DNA of 64,000 bases, from the NCBI GenBank assembly GCA_030038195.1, contig JASHPJ010000124.1, positions 62,001 to 126,000 on the forward strand. Reading direction: 5' to 3'. Positions within the stretch are counted from its first letter, which is position 1, and each line of letters opens with the position of its first letter. The DNA comes from Acidobacteriaceae bacterium (GTDB lineage: Bacteria > Acidobacteriota > Terriglobia > Terriglobales > Acidobacteriaceae). The position numbers and the translations under genes were made by a program. Under the pieces are notes generated by a model. That model worked only from the letters and a program-made list of their open reading frames with translations, was not told where the DNA came from and searched no databases. Of the stretch, positions 51,895-63,278 are shown one piece after another.

Positions 51895-53325
51895 ATGGCG
51901 AGTTCGACGCTGGAAGTGACGGAGCTGGGATACAAAGTGGCCGATATGGGTCTGGCCGACTGGGGTCGGAAGGAGATCACCATCGCCGAGCAGGAGATGC
52001 CGGGGCTGATGGCGATCCGCAACAAGTATGCGGCGGAGAAGCCGCTCAAGGGAGTGCGGGTGACGGGATCGCTGCATATGACGATCCAGACGGCGGTGCT
52101 GATTGAGACGCTGGTGAGCCTGGGCGCGGAGGTGCGCTGGGCGAGCTGCAATATCTTCTCGACGCAGGACCACGCGGCGGCGGCGATTGCGGCCACGGGC
52201 GTGCCGGTGTTTGCGTGGAAGGGCGAGACGCTGGAGGAGTACTGGTGGTGCACGTACCAGGCGCTGAGCCACAAGAATGGCAAGGGGCCGGAGCTGGTGG
52301 TGGATGACGGCGGCGACGTGACGCTGCTGATCCACAAGGGGTATGAGCTGGAAGAGGGCGACGGGTGGGTGAATACGCCGAGCGGCAACCACGAAGAGCA
52401 GGTGATCAAAGATCTGTTGAAGCGCGTGCACGCGGAGGACCCGCAGCACTGGCACAAGGTGGCCAAGGAGTGGCGCGGCGTTTCAGAGGAGACGACCACG
52501 GGCGTGCACCGGCTCTACAAGATGATGGAGGCGGGCAAGCTGCTGGTGCCGGCGATCAACGTGAACGACTCGGTGACGAAGTCGAAGTTTGACAACCTGT
52601 ATGGCTGCCGCGAGTCGCTGGCGGACGGCATCAAGCGCGCGACGGACGTGATGATGGCCGGTAAGGTGGCGGTGATCTGCGGCTACGGCGACGTGGGCAA
52701 GGGCTGTGCGCACTCGCTGCGCGGCATGGGCGCGCGGGTGATCGTGACGGAGATTGACCCGATCAATGCGCTGCAGGCGGCGATGGAAGGCTTCGAGGTG
52801 ACGACGGTGGAAGACGCGCTGGGCCGTGGCGATATCTACGTGACGTGCACCGGCAATACCGACATCATCACCCTCGAGCACATGAAGAAGATGAAGGACC
52901 AGGCGATCGTGTGCAACATCGGGCACTTCGACAACGAGATCCAGATGGACCGGCTGAACGCGGAGAAAGGCGTGGAGAAGCTGAACATCAAGCCGCAGGT
53001 GGACTTCTTCAAGTTCCCGGACGGACACGGAATCTTTATTCTGGCCGAGGGACGGCTGGTGAACCTGGGCTGCGCCACGGGACACCCGAGCTTTGTGATG
53101 TCGAACAGCTTTGCCAACCAGACGCTGGCGCAGATCGACCTGTGGAAGAACAAGGATACGTACAAGGTGGCCGTGTATACGCTGCCCAAGAAGCTGGACG
53201 AGGAAGTGGCGCGGCTGCATCTGGAAAAGATCGGCGTGAAGCTGACCAGGCTCTCGCCGAAGCAGGCGGACTACATCGGCGTGCCGGTGGATGGGCCGTT
53301 CAAGGCGGAGCATTACAGGTATTAG
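51895..53325 (+). CDS. ahcY: Adenosylhomocysteinase
   Basis: Hydrolyses S-adenosylhomocysteine to adenosine and homocysteine, relieving product inhibition of methyltransferases. 476 residues from ATG 51895, preceded by AAGGAG; a TTG upstream would add nine residues without family match. Motifs: [65 protein letters not shown], the NAD-binding [20 protein letters not shown] and [15 protein letters not shown], then [21 protein letters not shown]. The C-terminal end PFKAEHYRY is the conserved tail that contributes to NAD binding. It stands divergent to the ArsR-methyltransferase and about 160 bases upstream of metF. Confidence 0.97.
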   Translation: MASSTLEVTELGYKVADMGLADWGRKEITIAEQEMPGLMAIRNKYAAEKPLKGVRVTGSLHMTIQTAVLIETLVSLGAEVRWASCNIFSTQDHAAAAIAATGVPVFAWKGETLEEYWWCTYQALSHKNGKGPELVVDDGGDVTLLIHKGYELEEGDGWVNTPSGNHEEQVIKDLLKRVHAEDPQHWHKVAKEWRGVSEETTTGVHRLYKMMEAGKLLVPAINVNDSVTKSKFDNLYGCRESLADGIKRATDVMMAGKVAVICGYGDVGKGCAHSLRGMGARVIVTEIDPINALQAAMEGFEVTTVEDALGRGDIYVTCTGNTDIITLEHMKKMKDQAIVCNIGHFDNEIQMDRLNAEKGVEKLNIKPQVDFFKFPDGHGIFILAEGRLVNLGCATGHPSFVMSNSFANQTLAQIDLWKNKDTYKVAVYTLPKKLDEEVARLHLEKIGVKLTRLSPKQADYIGVPVDGPFKAEHYRY

Positions 53326-53379
53326 GGAATAGGGAATAGGGAATAGGGAATAGGGAATAGGGAATAGGGAATAGGGAAT
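53324..53379. repeat. Eight tandem copies of AGGGAAT
   Basis: Perfect 7-base units from 53324 to 53379, starting inside the stop codon of ahcY (TAG 53323-53325). Confidence 0.95.
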
Positions 53380-53486
53380 AGTAACAACTTCGTGCCGCGT
53401 CTTATTGCGGGTAAGTTACGGAATAAGATGGGGCGCGGAGTTGGTTCGTTCGTGGAGATAGAGTTTTTTGGTTGGATACTCAAGGT

Positions 53487-54353
53487 ATGAGTTCGCCGAA
53501 GTTTTCGTTCGAGTTGTTTCCGCCGCGGACGCCGGAGGGGGTGGCGAAGCTGCCGCAGGTGATTTGTGAGCTGGCTACCGCGCGGCCGGATTATTTTTCG
53601 GTGACCTATGGGGCGGGCGGCTCGAACCAGAACGGCACTTATGAAACGCTGCTGACGGTGGTGAAGCACTGCGGCATTGAAGCTGCGCCGCACCTGACGT
53701 GCGTGGGGTCAACACGCGCGCATATTGCCGCGCTGCTGGACCGGTATCGCGAGGCGGGCGTGAAGCGGATCGTGGCGCTGCGTGGCGATCTGCCGGCGGG
53801 GATGGATACGGCTTCTGGGTCCGCATCCGGATTGGGCGAGTTTGGCTATGCGAACGAGCTGGTGAGCTTCATCCGCGAGCAGCATGGGGCCGCGTTTCAC
53901 ATTGCCGTGGCCGCGTATCCGGAGATGCATCCGCAGGCGGCGGGACCGGGCGTGGACTTCGACAACTTCCGGCGCAAGGTTGAGGCGGGCGCGGACTCGG
54001 CGATTACGCAGCTCTTTTACAACGCCGATGCGTACTTCGACTTTATGGAGCGGTGTGCGAAGGCGGGGCTGCGGATTCCGGTGATTCCGGGGATCATGCC
54101 GATTACGAATACGGCGAGCGCGGTGCGGTTCTGCTCAGGATGCGGCGCGGATTTGCCACGCTGGGTGCGGCTGCGGCTCGAAGAGCTGAAGGAGGACAAG
54201 GCGGCGGTGGTGGAGTTCGGGCTGGGCGTGGTGACGCGGCTGTGCGAGACGCTGCTCAAGAACGGTGCGCCGGGACTGCACTTCTACACGATCAACCAGT
54301 CGGAGCCTACGCTGCGGTTGTGGGAGAGGCTGGGGCTGGGCGTGACGGCGTGA
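53487..54353 (+). CDS. metF: 5,10-methylenetetrahydrofolate reductase
   Basis: Makes 5-methyl-THF, the methyl donor for methionine synthesis. 288 residues from ATG 53487 (an upstream TTG would add five). MetF/TIM-barrel motifs: KFSFELFPPRTPEG, DYFSVTYGAGGSNQNGT, PHLTCVGSTRAHI, RIVALRGDLPAGM, FHIAVAAYPEMHPQA, GADSAITQLFYNADAYFDF, IPVIPGIMPI and LHFYTINQSEPTLRLWERLG. These give the FAD and folate contacts. With ahcY and the SAM-linked regulator it forms a methyl-cycle neighbourhood. Confidence 0.95.
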   Translation: MSSPKFSFELFPPRTPEGVAKLPQVICELATARPDYFSVTYGAGGSNQNGTYETLLTVVKHCGIEAAPHLTCVGSTRAHIAALLDRYREAGVKRIVALRGDLPAGMDTASGSASGLGEFGYANELVSFIREQHGAAFHIAVAAYPEMHPQAAGPGVDFDNFRRKVEAGADSAITQLFYNADAYFDFMERCAKAGLRIPVIPGIMPITNTASAVRFCSGCGADLPRWVRLRLEELKEDKAAVVEFGLGVVTRLCETLLKNGAPGLHFYTINQSEPTLRLWERLGLGVTA

Positions 54354-54393
54354 GTTTTTCTGTGGCGGGTTGCGGGTTGTGGCTTCCCACCTT

Positions 54394-54557
54394 CTAGCGT
54401 GGTATCCCAGAAGTTCGTATCCTAAATTGGCATCCCAAGCTGCAGGTCCCGCCACGGCGGATCTTCGACCTTCGACTCTCCGCCGCGGCGGACCGCGGCG
54501 ACCCTCGCTCAGGATGACAGCGGTATTATGTCATGAACTTCAGAGACAGGACACTAG
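54394..54557. mobile_element. MITE-like element, copy 1 (CTAG-ended inverted repeats)
   Basis: Ends CTAGCGTGGTATCCCAGAAG and, on the other side, ...ACTTCAGAGACAGGACACTAG are imperfect inverted repeats of about 23 bases. The inside carries GCCACGGCGGATCTTCGACC and a CCGCCGCGGCGGAC palindrome, then CTCGCTCAGGATGACAGC. No transposase is encoded. A second copy at 55839-55979 lies on the other side of the oxidoreductase gene. Confidence 0.7.
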
Positions 54558-54601
54558 CGCTGGATATGGATTGAAAGGGTAGTTGGTTGGAGGCGTGCTT
54601 T

Positions 54602-54627
54602 CCCAGGTCCGAAAATCCGGACCTGGG
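54602..54627. repeat. Hairpin repeat CCCAGGTCCG (family E, copy 2)
   Basis: Perfect 10-base-pair stem CCCAGGTCCG / CGGACCTGGG with a six-base loop, flanked by GTGCTTT and GGCACCC. Confidence 0.65.
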
Positions 54628-54703
54628 GCACCCGTTTTCATGCTGGAGTGCAATTCTTAAAAACCACTTTCCAAAAATCTTCAACAAGCTGGTTGTGTGT
54701 ACG

Positions 54704-55804
54704 CTATTCGCTGAGCTTTTCGAGGTGGATGGTGCGGGCTTCGCGGGCCGAGGTGCGGGCGGCGTCGAGGATTTGCATGACTGTGACGTTGGTACCGAGC
54801 GCGCTCAGGTCGCCCTGATCCTGGATCTGGCCGTTCAAGACGGCGGCCAGGTAGTCGAGAGAGTTGCTTTCGCCGGTTGCGAGGGGTGGGGCGGTGATTT
54901 GCCGCTCGCCGGGGTCGTGCTGGTGGCGCAGGCGGAGCTGGTCAGGGCCCACGGTGATGGCGTAACCGGTGGCGCCGTAGACTTCCATGTCTTTGCGGCC
55001 GAAGGGCCAGTTCCATGAGGCCTGGATGATGGCCTGGGCGCGCGGGTACTGGAGGATGATGGTGGCGTCGTCGTCGACGCGCGGGTAGATTTGCGGCTTG
55101 TCGTGGTTGACGACGGCGGTGACGGTGAGCGGGGTTGCACCGTGCATGAGCCAGGTCATGAGATCGACGCCGTAGCAGCCGAAGTCGTAGAGCGCGCCGG
55201 CGCCGTTCTGCGCGGGGTCAGTGAGCCAGTTGAGGAACTCGGGCGGGACACCGATCTCCTTGGGGCCCTGGTGGCCGTCGTGGACGACGACGCGACGGAC
55301 GTCGCCGAGCTGGTGCTGGGTGAGCTGGTCGTAGGCGGCTTTATTGCTGGAGTACCAGGTGGTCTCGTAGTTGACGAGGACGTGGATTCTGGATTTGCGG
55401 GCGAGAGCGCGGATGGCGAGCGCATCGTCGAGGGAGATGGTGAGCGGCTTTTCCACCATGACGGAGACGCCGTATTGGGCGGCGATCTCGATGGCGTGGC
55501 GGTGCCCGGCGATGGAGGTGTAGACGAGCACGGCCTGGGGGTGGGCGCGCTCGATCATGTTGGCCTCTGATTTGTAGAGGATGGTTGCGGGGAGCGAGAA
55601 CTTCTGCTGGTACTTGGCGAGGAGCGCGGGGTCGGCGTCGGCGACGCCGACGAGCTGGACGTTGCTGTGGCTGGGCAGGGCATGGAGGAAGCCTTCGACG
55701 TGGCCGTGCTCGAGGCCGACGATGGCGACGCGGAGGGGGCGGTCCTGTGCGGCGGCGGAGATGGATAAGATTGCGGCGAGGAGGGTGAGGATTACGAGAC
55801 GCAT
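54704..55804 (-). CDS. Exported Gfo/Idh/MocA-family oxidoreductase
   Basis: 366 residues from ATG 55804, with AAGGGGA upstream. Signal peptide MRLVILTLLAAILSISAAAQ. The Rossmann part begins LRVAIVGLEHGHVEGFLHAL with D-loops VQLVGVADADPALL and AVLVYTSIAGHRHAIEIA, then VMVEKPLTIS (the conserved EKP). The C-terminal domain holds GAGALYDFGCYGVDLMTWLM. The NAD(P) motif has GLEHGH in place of the usual GxGxxG. Periplasmic members are often sugar-modifying enzymes pre-loaded with cofactor; the signal looks like a Sec rather than a twin-arginine type. The gene is bracketed by two MITE-like elements. Confidence 0.88.
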   Translation of the reverse strand: MRLVILTLLAAILSISAAAQDRPLRVAIVGLEHGHVEGFLHALPSHSNVQLVGVADADPALLAKYQQKFSLPATILYKSEANMIERAHPQAVLVYTSIAGHRHAIEIAAQYGVSVMVEKPLTISLDDALAIRALARKSRIHVLVNYETTWYSSNKAAYDQLTQHQLGDVRRVVVHDGHQGPKEIGVPPEFLNWLTDPAQNGAGALYDFGCYGVDLMTWLMHGATPLTVTAVVNHDKPQIYPRVDDDATIILQYPRAQAIIQASWNWPFGRKDMEVYGATGYAITVGPDQLRLRHQHDPGERQITAPPLATGESNSLDYLAAVLNGQIQDQGDLSALGTNVTVMQILDAARTSAREARTIHLEKLSE

Positions 55805-55838
55805 GGAGATTCCCCTTTTCAGACTGCGGATTGATTGT

Positions 55839-55979
55839 ACGGGGTGGTGAGTCAGAAGTTCGTTGAAGAACAACCGCGGGTCCCGCCACGGCGGATCTTT
55901 GACCTTCGACTCGTCGCCGCGGCGACTCGCTCAAGGTGACAGCTTATTTGTGATGTGAACTTCTGACTCAGGACACTAG
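55839..55979. mobile_element. MITE-like element, copy 2
   Basis: A perfect 14-base inverted repeat, TGAGTCAGAAGTTC (55848-55861) and GAACTTCTGACTCA (55957-55970), followed by GGACACTAG. The inside shares GGTCCCGCCACGGCGGATCT and GACCTTCGACTC with copy 1. The left outer end has lost the CTAG. Confidence 0.75.
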
Positions 55980-56095
55980 ATTATGAAGCAGCTTGTAGGG
56001 CGGGGCACCCGTTTTTGTGGCTGGTTTGGGAGGGAATCACTGGGTTCTGTGATGGGTGATGTAATCAACTCCGGCCTAGCTCTCGTCCATTTCTT

Positions 56096-56350
56096 GTGGC
56101 GCAGGTTGAAACGCGATATCGTTGCCCGTGTTGCGGATACAGGACGCTGGAGGCGCCCGGCGCGCTGGCGCTGTGCCCGGTGTGCTGGTGGGAGGACGAC
56201 GGGCAGGAGGATGAGGACGCGGCGGAGGTCCGGCTGACGGTGAACGGGGAGCTGAGCCTGGCTGAGGCGCGGGCGCACTACGCGGAGTGTGGGGCGGCAC
56301 ATCCGCGGTTTTTGCCGTATGTGCGCAGACCGGCGAGGTCGGAGCTGTGA
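56096..56350 (+). CDS. Cysteine-rich CPCC protein
   Basis: 84 residues from GTG 56096. It matches the CPCC family: YRCPCCGYRTL, CPVCWWEDDGQEDEDA, then NGELSLAEARAHYAECGAAHPRF and a basic end. Two Cys pairs (CPCC and CPVC) make a small zinc ribbon. The function of the family is unknown; it often appears as an isolated gene. The GTG start is the only reasonable one before the motif. It follows MITE copy 2 by about 115 bases. Confidence 0.8.
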   Translation: MAQVETRYRCPCCGYRTLEAPGALALCPVCWWEDDGQEDEDAAEVRLTVNGELSLAEARAHYAECGAAHPRFLPYVRRPARSEL

Positions 56351-56758
56351 TCAGCACAACCGGACAACCGGCGCGATAAGCTGCGCGATGCAAAGGCGCT
56401 GGCGGGCTCCACCCCAACGACAAAAGACCTGTCGCCGGGGATCCTGGACGGGAGACCGGTGGTACAAGATAGAAGGTTGGCACCACGAAAGACTGGCGTT
56501 GCGGACGTCACCCCGGAGTTACGTGCCTTGGACGGTGCGGGCCGGTTTGCGGACAGTCCGGGACGGTTTGACCCTGCCCTGCAATCCCTCTTACCATGGA
56601 ACAAGGTATTTTCCCGGCCACAGTGTGCTTGGCGGCACAGAGCGGCGGACGAAAGCGAAGTTCGGCAGCGCCGTCAAAGCGGGCTGTGTCCTGCCGCTGC
56701 GAGCGGCGCAAAACGCGAGTTTCTATCGGCGCCTGTCGCGCGCCTGGAAGGCGATACG
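56351..56758. other. Intergenic region upstream of tig
   Basis: About 400 bases with no supported gene. The tig frame is open through most of it but has no likeness to the trigger factor N-terminus. The promoter of the tig-clpP-clpX group should lie here. Confidence 0.5.
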
Positions 56759-58144
56759 TTGAGTTCTACCGACACCCTCGAAAACAACCCCCAACCGGAA
56801 ACGGCGGAAGGGACGCACGACCACTCCCACGACCAGGATCAGGGTCACGAGCATCAACATGGGCCGGTTCTGAATCCGGATTGCACGCGCGAACTGGTGG
56901 TGGACGTGGAGGCGGCGGAGGTGACGAAAGCCTATCGCCGCGCGGCGAATCACTACCGGCAATATGCGCGCATTCCCGGGTTCCGTCCGGGCAAGGTGCC
57001 GGAGACGGTGATCCGGCACAAGTTTGCCAGCGAGATCCGCAAGGAAGTGATCGACAGCCTGTTGCCGGATCGGTTCAACCGGGCGGTGAATGAGCTGGGG
57101 CTGCGGCCGGTGGGCCAGCCGCAGGTGACCGAGCTGAGCGTGGAAGACGGCGCGCCGCTGCATGTGAAGGCGGTCTTCGAGTACATTCCTGATTTTTCGA
57201 TCGAGGGCTATACGGACGTGAGGGTCGAAAAGCCTGCGGCCGAGGTGACTGAAGAGGAGTTCCAGCAGGAGATTGAGCGCCTGCGGGAGTCGCGGGCCAC
57301 GATTGAGCCGGTAGAGGAAGACCGGGCGCTGAAGGACGGCGACTGGGCGCAGATCAGCTACAAGGGCCGGATTCAAGATTTACCCGAAGGCGAGGACGCC
57401 GACGCGCCGGTGGAGGGTCAGGACTCGCTGGTGGAGATTGGCGGCAAGGAGACGGTGGAAGCCTTTACGCATGCACTGCGCGGGGCCAAGCCGGGGCAAG
57501 AGCTGAAGGCCGAGGTGGTGTATCCGGCCGATTATGGCGAGGCGGGCCTGGCGGGCAAGACGGTGGCCTACGACGTGGAAGTGAAAGCCATCAAGAAGCG
57601 GACGCTGCCGGACCTGGACGACGAGTTCGCCAAGGAGATTGGCAACTACGAGAGCTACGCCGACCTGGAGACGCGGGTGCGCGAGTACCTGGCGAACCGC
57701 AAGCGCCGGTCGGTGGAAAGCGAGACCAAGGATCGGCTGTTTGCGGCGCTGGCTGAGCGATTTCCGTTCCCGGTGCCGGAGTCGCTGGTGCAGGATCAGA
57801 TTGACCAACGTCTGGACCGCGGACTGCGGGCGCTGGCGGCGCAGGGGATGAGTCCCGACCAGATGCGCCGGATGGATTTTACGCGGCTGCGAGCGGCACA
57901 GCGCGACAGCGCCGCGGCCGAGGTAAAGACCTCGATTCTGCTGGATCGGATTGCCCATGAGGAAAACATTACAGTCAGCGACGAGGACATGGACCACGAG
58001 CTGCAAATGGCTGCACTGCAATCACGTGAGCCGCTCGATACCCTGAAAGTGCGATTGACCGAGAACGGCGGACTGGCTAGAATTCGGGAACAGTTGAAGC
58101 GCGAAAAAACAGCCAATCTGCTCTATGAACGGCTGCCTGGATAG
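56759..58144 (+). CDS. tig: Trigger factor (ribosome-associated chaperone / PPIase)
   Basis: 461 residues from TTG 56759, with GGAAGG eight bases before. It begins with an unusual acidic and His-rich extension of ~30 residues (HDHSHDQDQGHEHQHG) before the ribosome-binding domain (ELVVDVEAAEVTKAYRRA, then the ribosome-docking RIPGFRPGKVPETVI with the GFRxGKxP signature). The FKBP-type PPIase domain follows (DGDWAQISYKGRIQDL) and the C-terminal helical chaperone domain ends at LKREKTANLLYERL. Order tig-clpP-clpX is the classic arrangement. The His-rich start could bind metal, but it may be neutral. Confidence 0.93.
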   Translation: MSSTDTLENNPQPETAEGTHDHSHDQDQGHEHQHGPVLNPDCTRELVVDVEAAEVTKAYRRAANHYRQYARIPGFRPGKVPETVIRHKFASEIRKEVIDSLLPDRFNRAVNELGLRPVGQPQVTELSVEDGAPLHVKAVFEYIPDFSIEGYTDVRVEKPAAEVTEEEFQQEIERLRESRATIEPVEEDRALKDGDWAQISYKGRIQDLPEGEDADAPVEGQDSLVEIGGKETVEAFTHALRGAKPGQELKAEVVYPADYGEAGLAGKTVAYDVEVKAIKKRTLPDLDDEFAKEIGNYESYADLETRVREYLANRKRRSVESETKDRLFAALAERFPFPVPESLVQDQIDQRLDRGLRALAAQGMSPDQMRRMDFTRLRAAQRDSAAAEVKTSILLDRIAHEENITVSDEDMDHELQMAALQSREPLDTLKVRLTENGGLARIREQLKREKTANLLYERLPG

Positions 58145-58297
58145 GGCGGCGAGAAGCAGTCTTCCGCTTCCCGCTTCCAGTTTTTTGAGAGGCGGCGGCG
58201 AGTGAAGTTCACCTATGCTGAAGCGAGCAGAAAAGAGCTAGAAGCTGGCGGCCAGGGGCCGGCAGCCAGGAACTGGCAATAAGGGGTTGGGCATTCA

Positions 58298-58888
58298 ATG
58301 GCATTGGTTCCCATGGTGGTTGAGCAGACGAGCCGGGGCGAGCGCGCCTACGACATTTACTCCCGTCTGCTGCGCGATAACATTATTTTCCTGGGCACGC
58401 CGATCGACGACCAGATTGCGAACCTGGTGGTGGCGCAGATGCTGTTTCTGCAGGGCGAGGACCCGGAGAAGGATATTTCGTTGTACATCAACTCGCCGGG
58501 CGGCTCGATCACGGCGGGGCTGGCGATTTACGATACGATGCAGTTCATCAAGAATCCGGTGGTGACCTACTGCATTGGCCAGGCGGCGAGCATGGGAGCG
58601 TTTCTGCTGCTGGCCGGCGACAAGGGCAAGCGGTTCGCGCTGCCCAACTCGCGCATCCTGATTCACCAGCCGTCGATGGGCGGGCTGAGCGGGCAGGCGA
58701 CCGATATCGATATCCATGCCCGGGAGATTCTGCGCATCCGCGAGATTACCAACACGCTCATGGCGAAGCACACGGGCCAGCCGCTGGAACGGATCGAGCG
58801 GGACGTGGAGCGCGACTTCATCATGAACGCGCAGCAGGCCAAGGAATACGGGATTGTGGACGAGATTATCGACCGGCCGCGCACGTAG
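58298..58888 (+). CDS. clpP: ATP-dependent Clp protease proteolytic subunit
   Basis: Serine-protease barrel that degrades proteins fed in by ClpX. 196 residues. Catalytic Ser in [14 protein letters not shown], His in [10 protein letters not shown], Asp in the DRPR region near the end ([24 protein letters not shown]). N-terminal [20 protein letters not shown] and [20 protein letters not shown] are canonical. It follows tig and lies 36 bases before clpX. Confidence 0.97.
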   Translation: MALVPMVVEQTSRGERAYDIYSRLLRDNIIFLGTPIDDQIANLVVAQMLFLQGEDPEKDISLYINSPGGSITAGLAIYDTMQFIKNPVVTYCIGQAASMGAFLLLAGDKGKRFALPNSRILIHQPSMGGLSGQATDIDIHAREILRIREITNTLMAKHTGQPLERIERDVERDFIMNAQQAKEYGIVDEIIDRPRT

Positions 58889-58924
58889 GGGAAGATACAA
58901 AGTCAGTCCGAGGGGAGACAAATA

Positions 58925-60193
58925 ATGAAAACGCGCACGGGACCTGAAGAAGCGCTGCGCTGCTCGTTCTGCCACAAGTCGCAGGACGCGGTTGCGAAGC
59001 TGATCTCGTCGCCCAGCGACTATCCTCGCGCCTATATCTGCGACGAGTGTGTCGCCGTGTGCAATTCGATCCTGGAGGACGACCGCGGTGAGGCCGCGCC
59101 GGCGACGGTGGCGGGTCACCTGCCCAAGCCGCAGGAAGTGAAGAGCTTTCTGGACGACTACGTGATCGGCCAGGACCAGACCAAGAAGAAGCTGGCGGTT
59201 GCGGTTTATAACCACTACAAGCGTGTGCAGATGAACCGGCTGCGCAACAACGAGGTGGAGCTGGCGAAGTCGAATATCCTGCTGATCGGGCCCACGGGCT
59301 CAGGCAAGACGCTGCTGGCGCACACGCTGGCCAAGATGCTGGACGTGCCGTTTGCGATTGTGGACGCGACCACGCTGACCGAGGCCGGCTACGTGGGCGA
59401 GGACGTGGAGAACATCATCCTCAAGCTGTTGCAGGCCGCCGACGGCGACGTGACGCGGGCGCAGCAGGGCATTATTTATATCGATGAGATCGACAAGATC
59501 GGGCGCAAGGACGAGAACCCGTCGATTACGCGCGACGTTTCGGGCGAAGGCGTGCAGCAGGCGCTGTTGAAGATCCTGGAAGGCACGGTGGCCAATGTGC
59601 CGCCGCAGGGCGGGCGCAAGCATCCGCACCAGGAGTTCACGGCGGTGGACACGACCAACATCCTGTTTATCTGCGGCGGCGCTTTTGTGGGGCTGGAGCG
59701 CGTGGTGGGCCGGCGCGTGGGCAAGAAGGCGCTGGGCTTCCGCACGTCGGACACCGAGGATGCATCGATGAGCCGCTCGCACCGCGACACCGAGCTGCTG
59801 CGCAAGACCGAGCCGCAGGACCTGATCAAGTACGGGCTGATCCCGGAGTTTGTGGGCCGGCTGCCGGTGGTGGGCATTCTGGACGAGCTGGACGAGCCGG
59901 CGCTGATCGAGATTCTTACCAAGCCGCGCAACGCGATCCTGAAGCAATATCAGCGGCTGTTCGAGTATGAGAACGTGCGGCTGCACTTTACCAGCGAGGC
60001 GGTGATCGCCGTGGCCCGCGAGGCGCTGGCCCGCAAGGTGGGCGCGCGCGGACTGCGCATGATTCTCGAAGAGCTGATGCTGGATTTGATGTATCACCTG
60101 CCGAGCAACAAGCGGGTGCGCGACCTGGAGATTACGCGCGAGATGGTGGAGCGGCGGGATCTGTCGCTTTGCCTGCTGGAGAAAGCGGGATAG
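58925..60193 (+). CDS. clpX: ATP-dependent Clp protease ATP-binding subunit ClpX
   Basis: AAA+ unfoldase that delivers substrates to ClpP. 422 residues. The N-terminal zinc-binding domain has CSFCHKSQ and CDECVAVC (four Cys). Walker A is GPTGSGKT, Walker B IIYIDEID, then [31 protein letters not shown]. The C-terminal segment [20 protein letters not shown] and [22 protein letters not shown] are typical. The IGF-like ClpP-contact loop is present as the segment LGFRTSDTE. It follows clpP closely. Confidence 0.97.
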   Translation: MKTRTGPEEALRCSFCHKSQDAVAKLISSPSDYPRAYICDECVAVCNSILEDDRGEAAPATVAGHLPKPQEVKSFLDDYVIGQDQTKKKLAVAVYNHYKRVQMNRLRNNEVELAKSNILLIGPTGSGKTLLAHTLAKMLDVPFAIVDATTLTEAGYVGEDVENIILKLLQAADGDVTRAQQGIIYIDEIDKIGRKDENPSITRDVSGEGVQQALLKILEGTVANVPPQGGRKHPHQEFTAVDTTNILFICGGAFVGLERVVGRRVGKKALGFRTSDTEDASMSRSHRDTELLRKTEPQDLIKYGLIPEFVGRLPVVGILDELDEPALIEILTKPRNAILKQYQRLFEYENVRLHFTSEAVIAVAREALARKVGARGLRMILEELMLDLMYHLPSNKRVRDLEITREMVERRDLSLCLLEKAG

Positions 60194-60312
60194 GTTTTCT
60201 TCGCGGTTGGTTTTTGACGAAGCCCTCATGCCTGGTGTGGGGGCTTTGTTTTGTGGATGTACGCGCGACGGTTGGATGCCAGCGCGTGAGTGAATGCTCG
60301 CGCGCCTGCCTG

Positions 60313-60552
60313 TTACAGCTTGGAGTGGGTGCCGTCGCAGAAGGGTTTGTCGCCGGTGTGCTTGCAGCCGCAGAGCCAGGCGGTGCCGGTTTCGGTGGCT
60401 TCGAACTTTACGGGAGTGATGCCGGTGCCGGCGTGGCTGCCGTCGCAAAAAGGCTGGTTGGCGCTGTGACCGCAGGCACACCAGTAATAGCTTTTGCCGG
60501 CTTCGAGCTCGACGGGGTAAGGGCCTTTCTGGGCGACGACGGGTTCGGGCAT
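60313..60552 (-). CDS. Double CDGSH-type iron-sulfur protein
   Basis: 79 residues with two CDGSH motifs: CACGHSANQPFCDGSH (~25-40) and CGCKHTGDKPFCDGTH (~61-76). Each has the three Cys and one His that bind a [2Fe-2S] cluster, so the protein probably carries two clusters. Soluble, no signal peptide. Roles proposed for small CDGSH proteins are electron transfer or redox sensing. It is convergent with clpX and stands apart from it. Confidence 0.93.
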   Translation of the reverse strand: MPEPVVAQKGPYPVELEAGKSYYWCACGHSANQPFCDGSHAGTGITPVKFEATETGTAWLCGCKHTGDKPFCDGTHSKL

Positions 60553-60656
60553 TGGTGATCCTCCACAGGCGGGAATGATTCATTATCGCTGACCGCGGCC
60601 GGTCTACGGGTTCTATGGCGGAGTAGGAATTATAAAAAGCTTTTAGATAGCAATAT

Positions 60657-60702
60657 CCCACCTTAGCCGTCCGCTGCGGTGGACATCGAAGGTGGGGCAC
60701 CC
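60657..60702. repeat. Hairpin repeat CCCACCTT (family E, copy 3)
   Basis: CCCACCTT...AAGGTGGG arms surround CCGTCCGCTGCGGTGGACAT, and GGCACCC follows, as in the copies at 51751 and 54602. It lies between the CDGSH gene and lon. Confidence 0.6.
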
Positions 60703-60817
60703 GGCAGGCGGTGAAAGCTGCGCCGGCGACCCATTCCGCTGTACAATCCCAACAAGAGCCATAGGCCGGCCCTGAGCCTGGGAGCCGACTGTAAACGTCT
60801 CAATTTCAGGTGTGTTC

Positions 60818-63229
<2,412 letters not shown>

Positions 63230-63278
63230 GGCGGTTCTCTCCTTTTTCCGTTACCCGGATGAGCTTTTGGACAGGTTC

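Noticed and set aside
53324-53379. CRISPR-like array
   Set aside because: Units are 7 bases without spacers; it is a simple tandem repeat, and no cas genes are present.
59300-60700. 466-codon minus-strand frame opposite clpX
   Set aside because: Antisense shadow of clpX; composition is biased and there is no motif.
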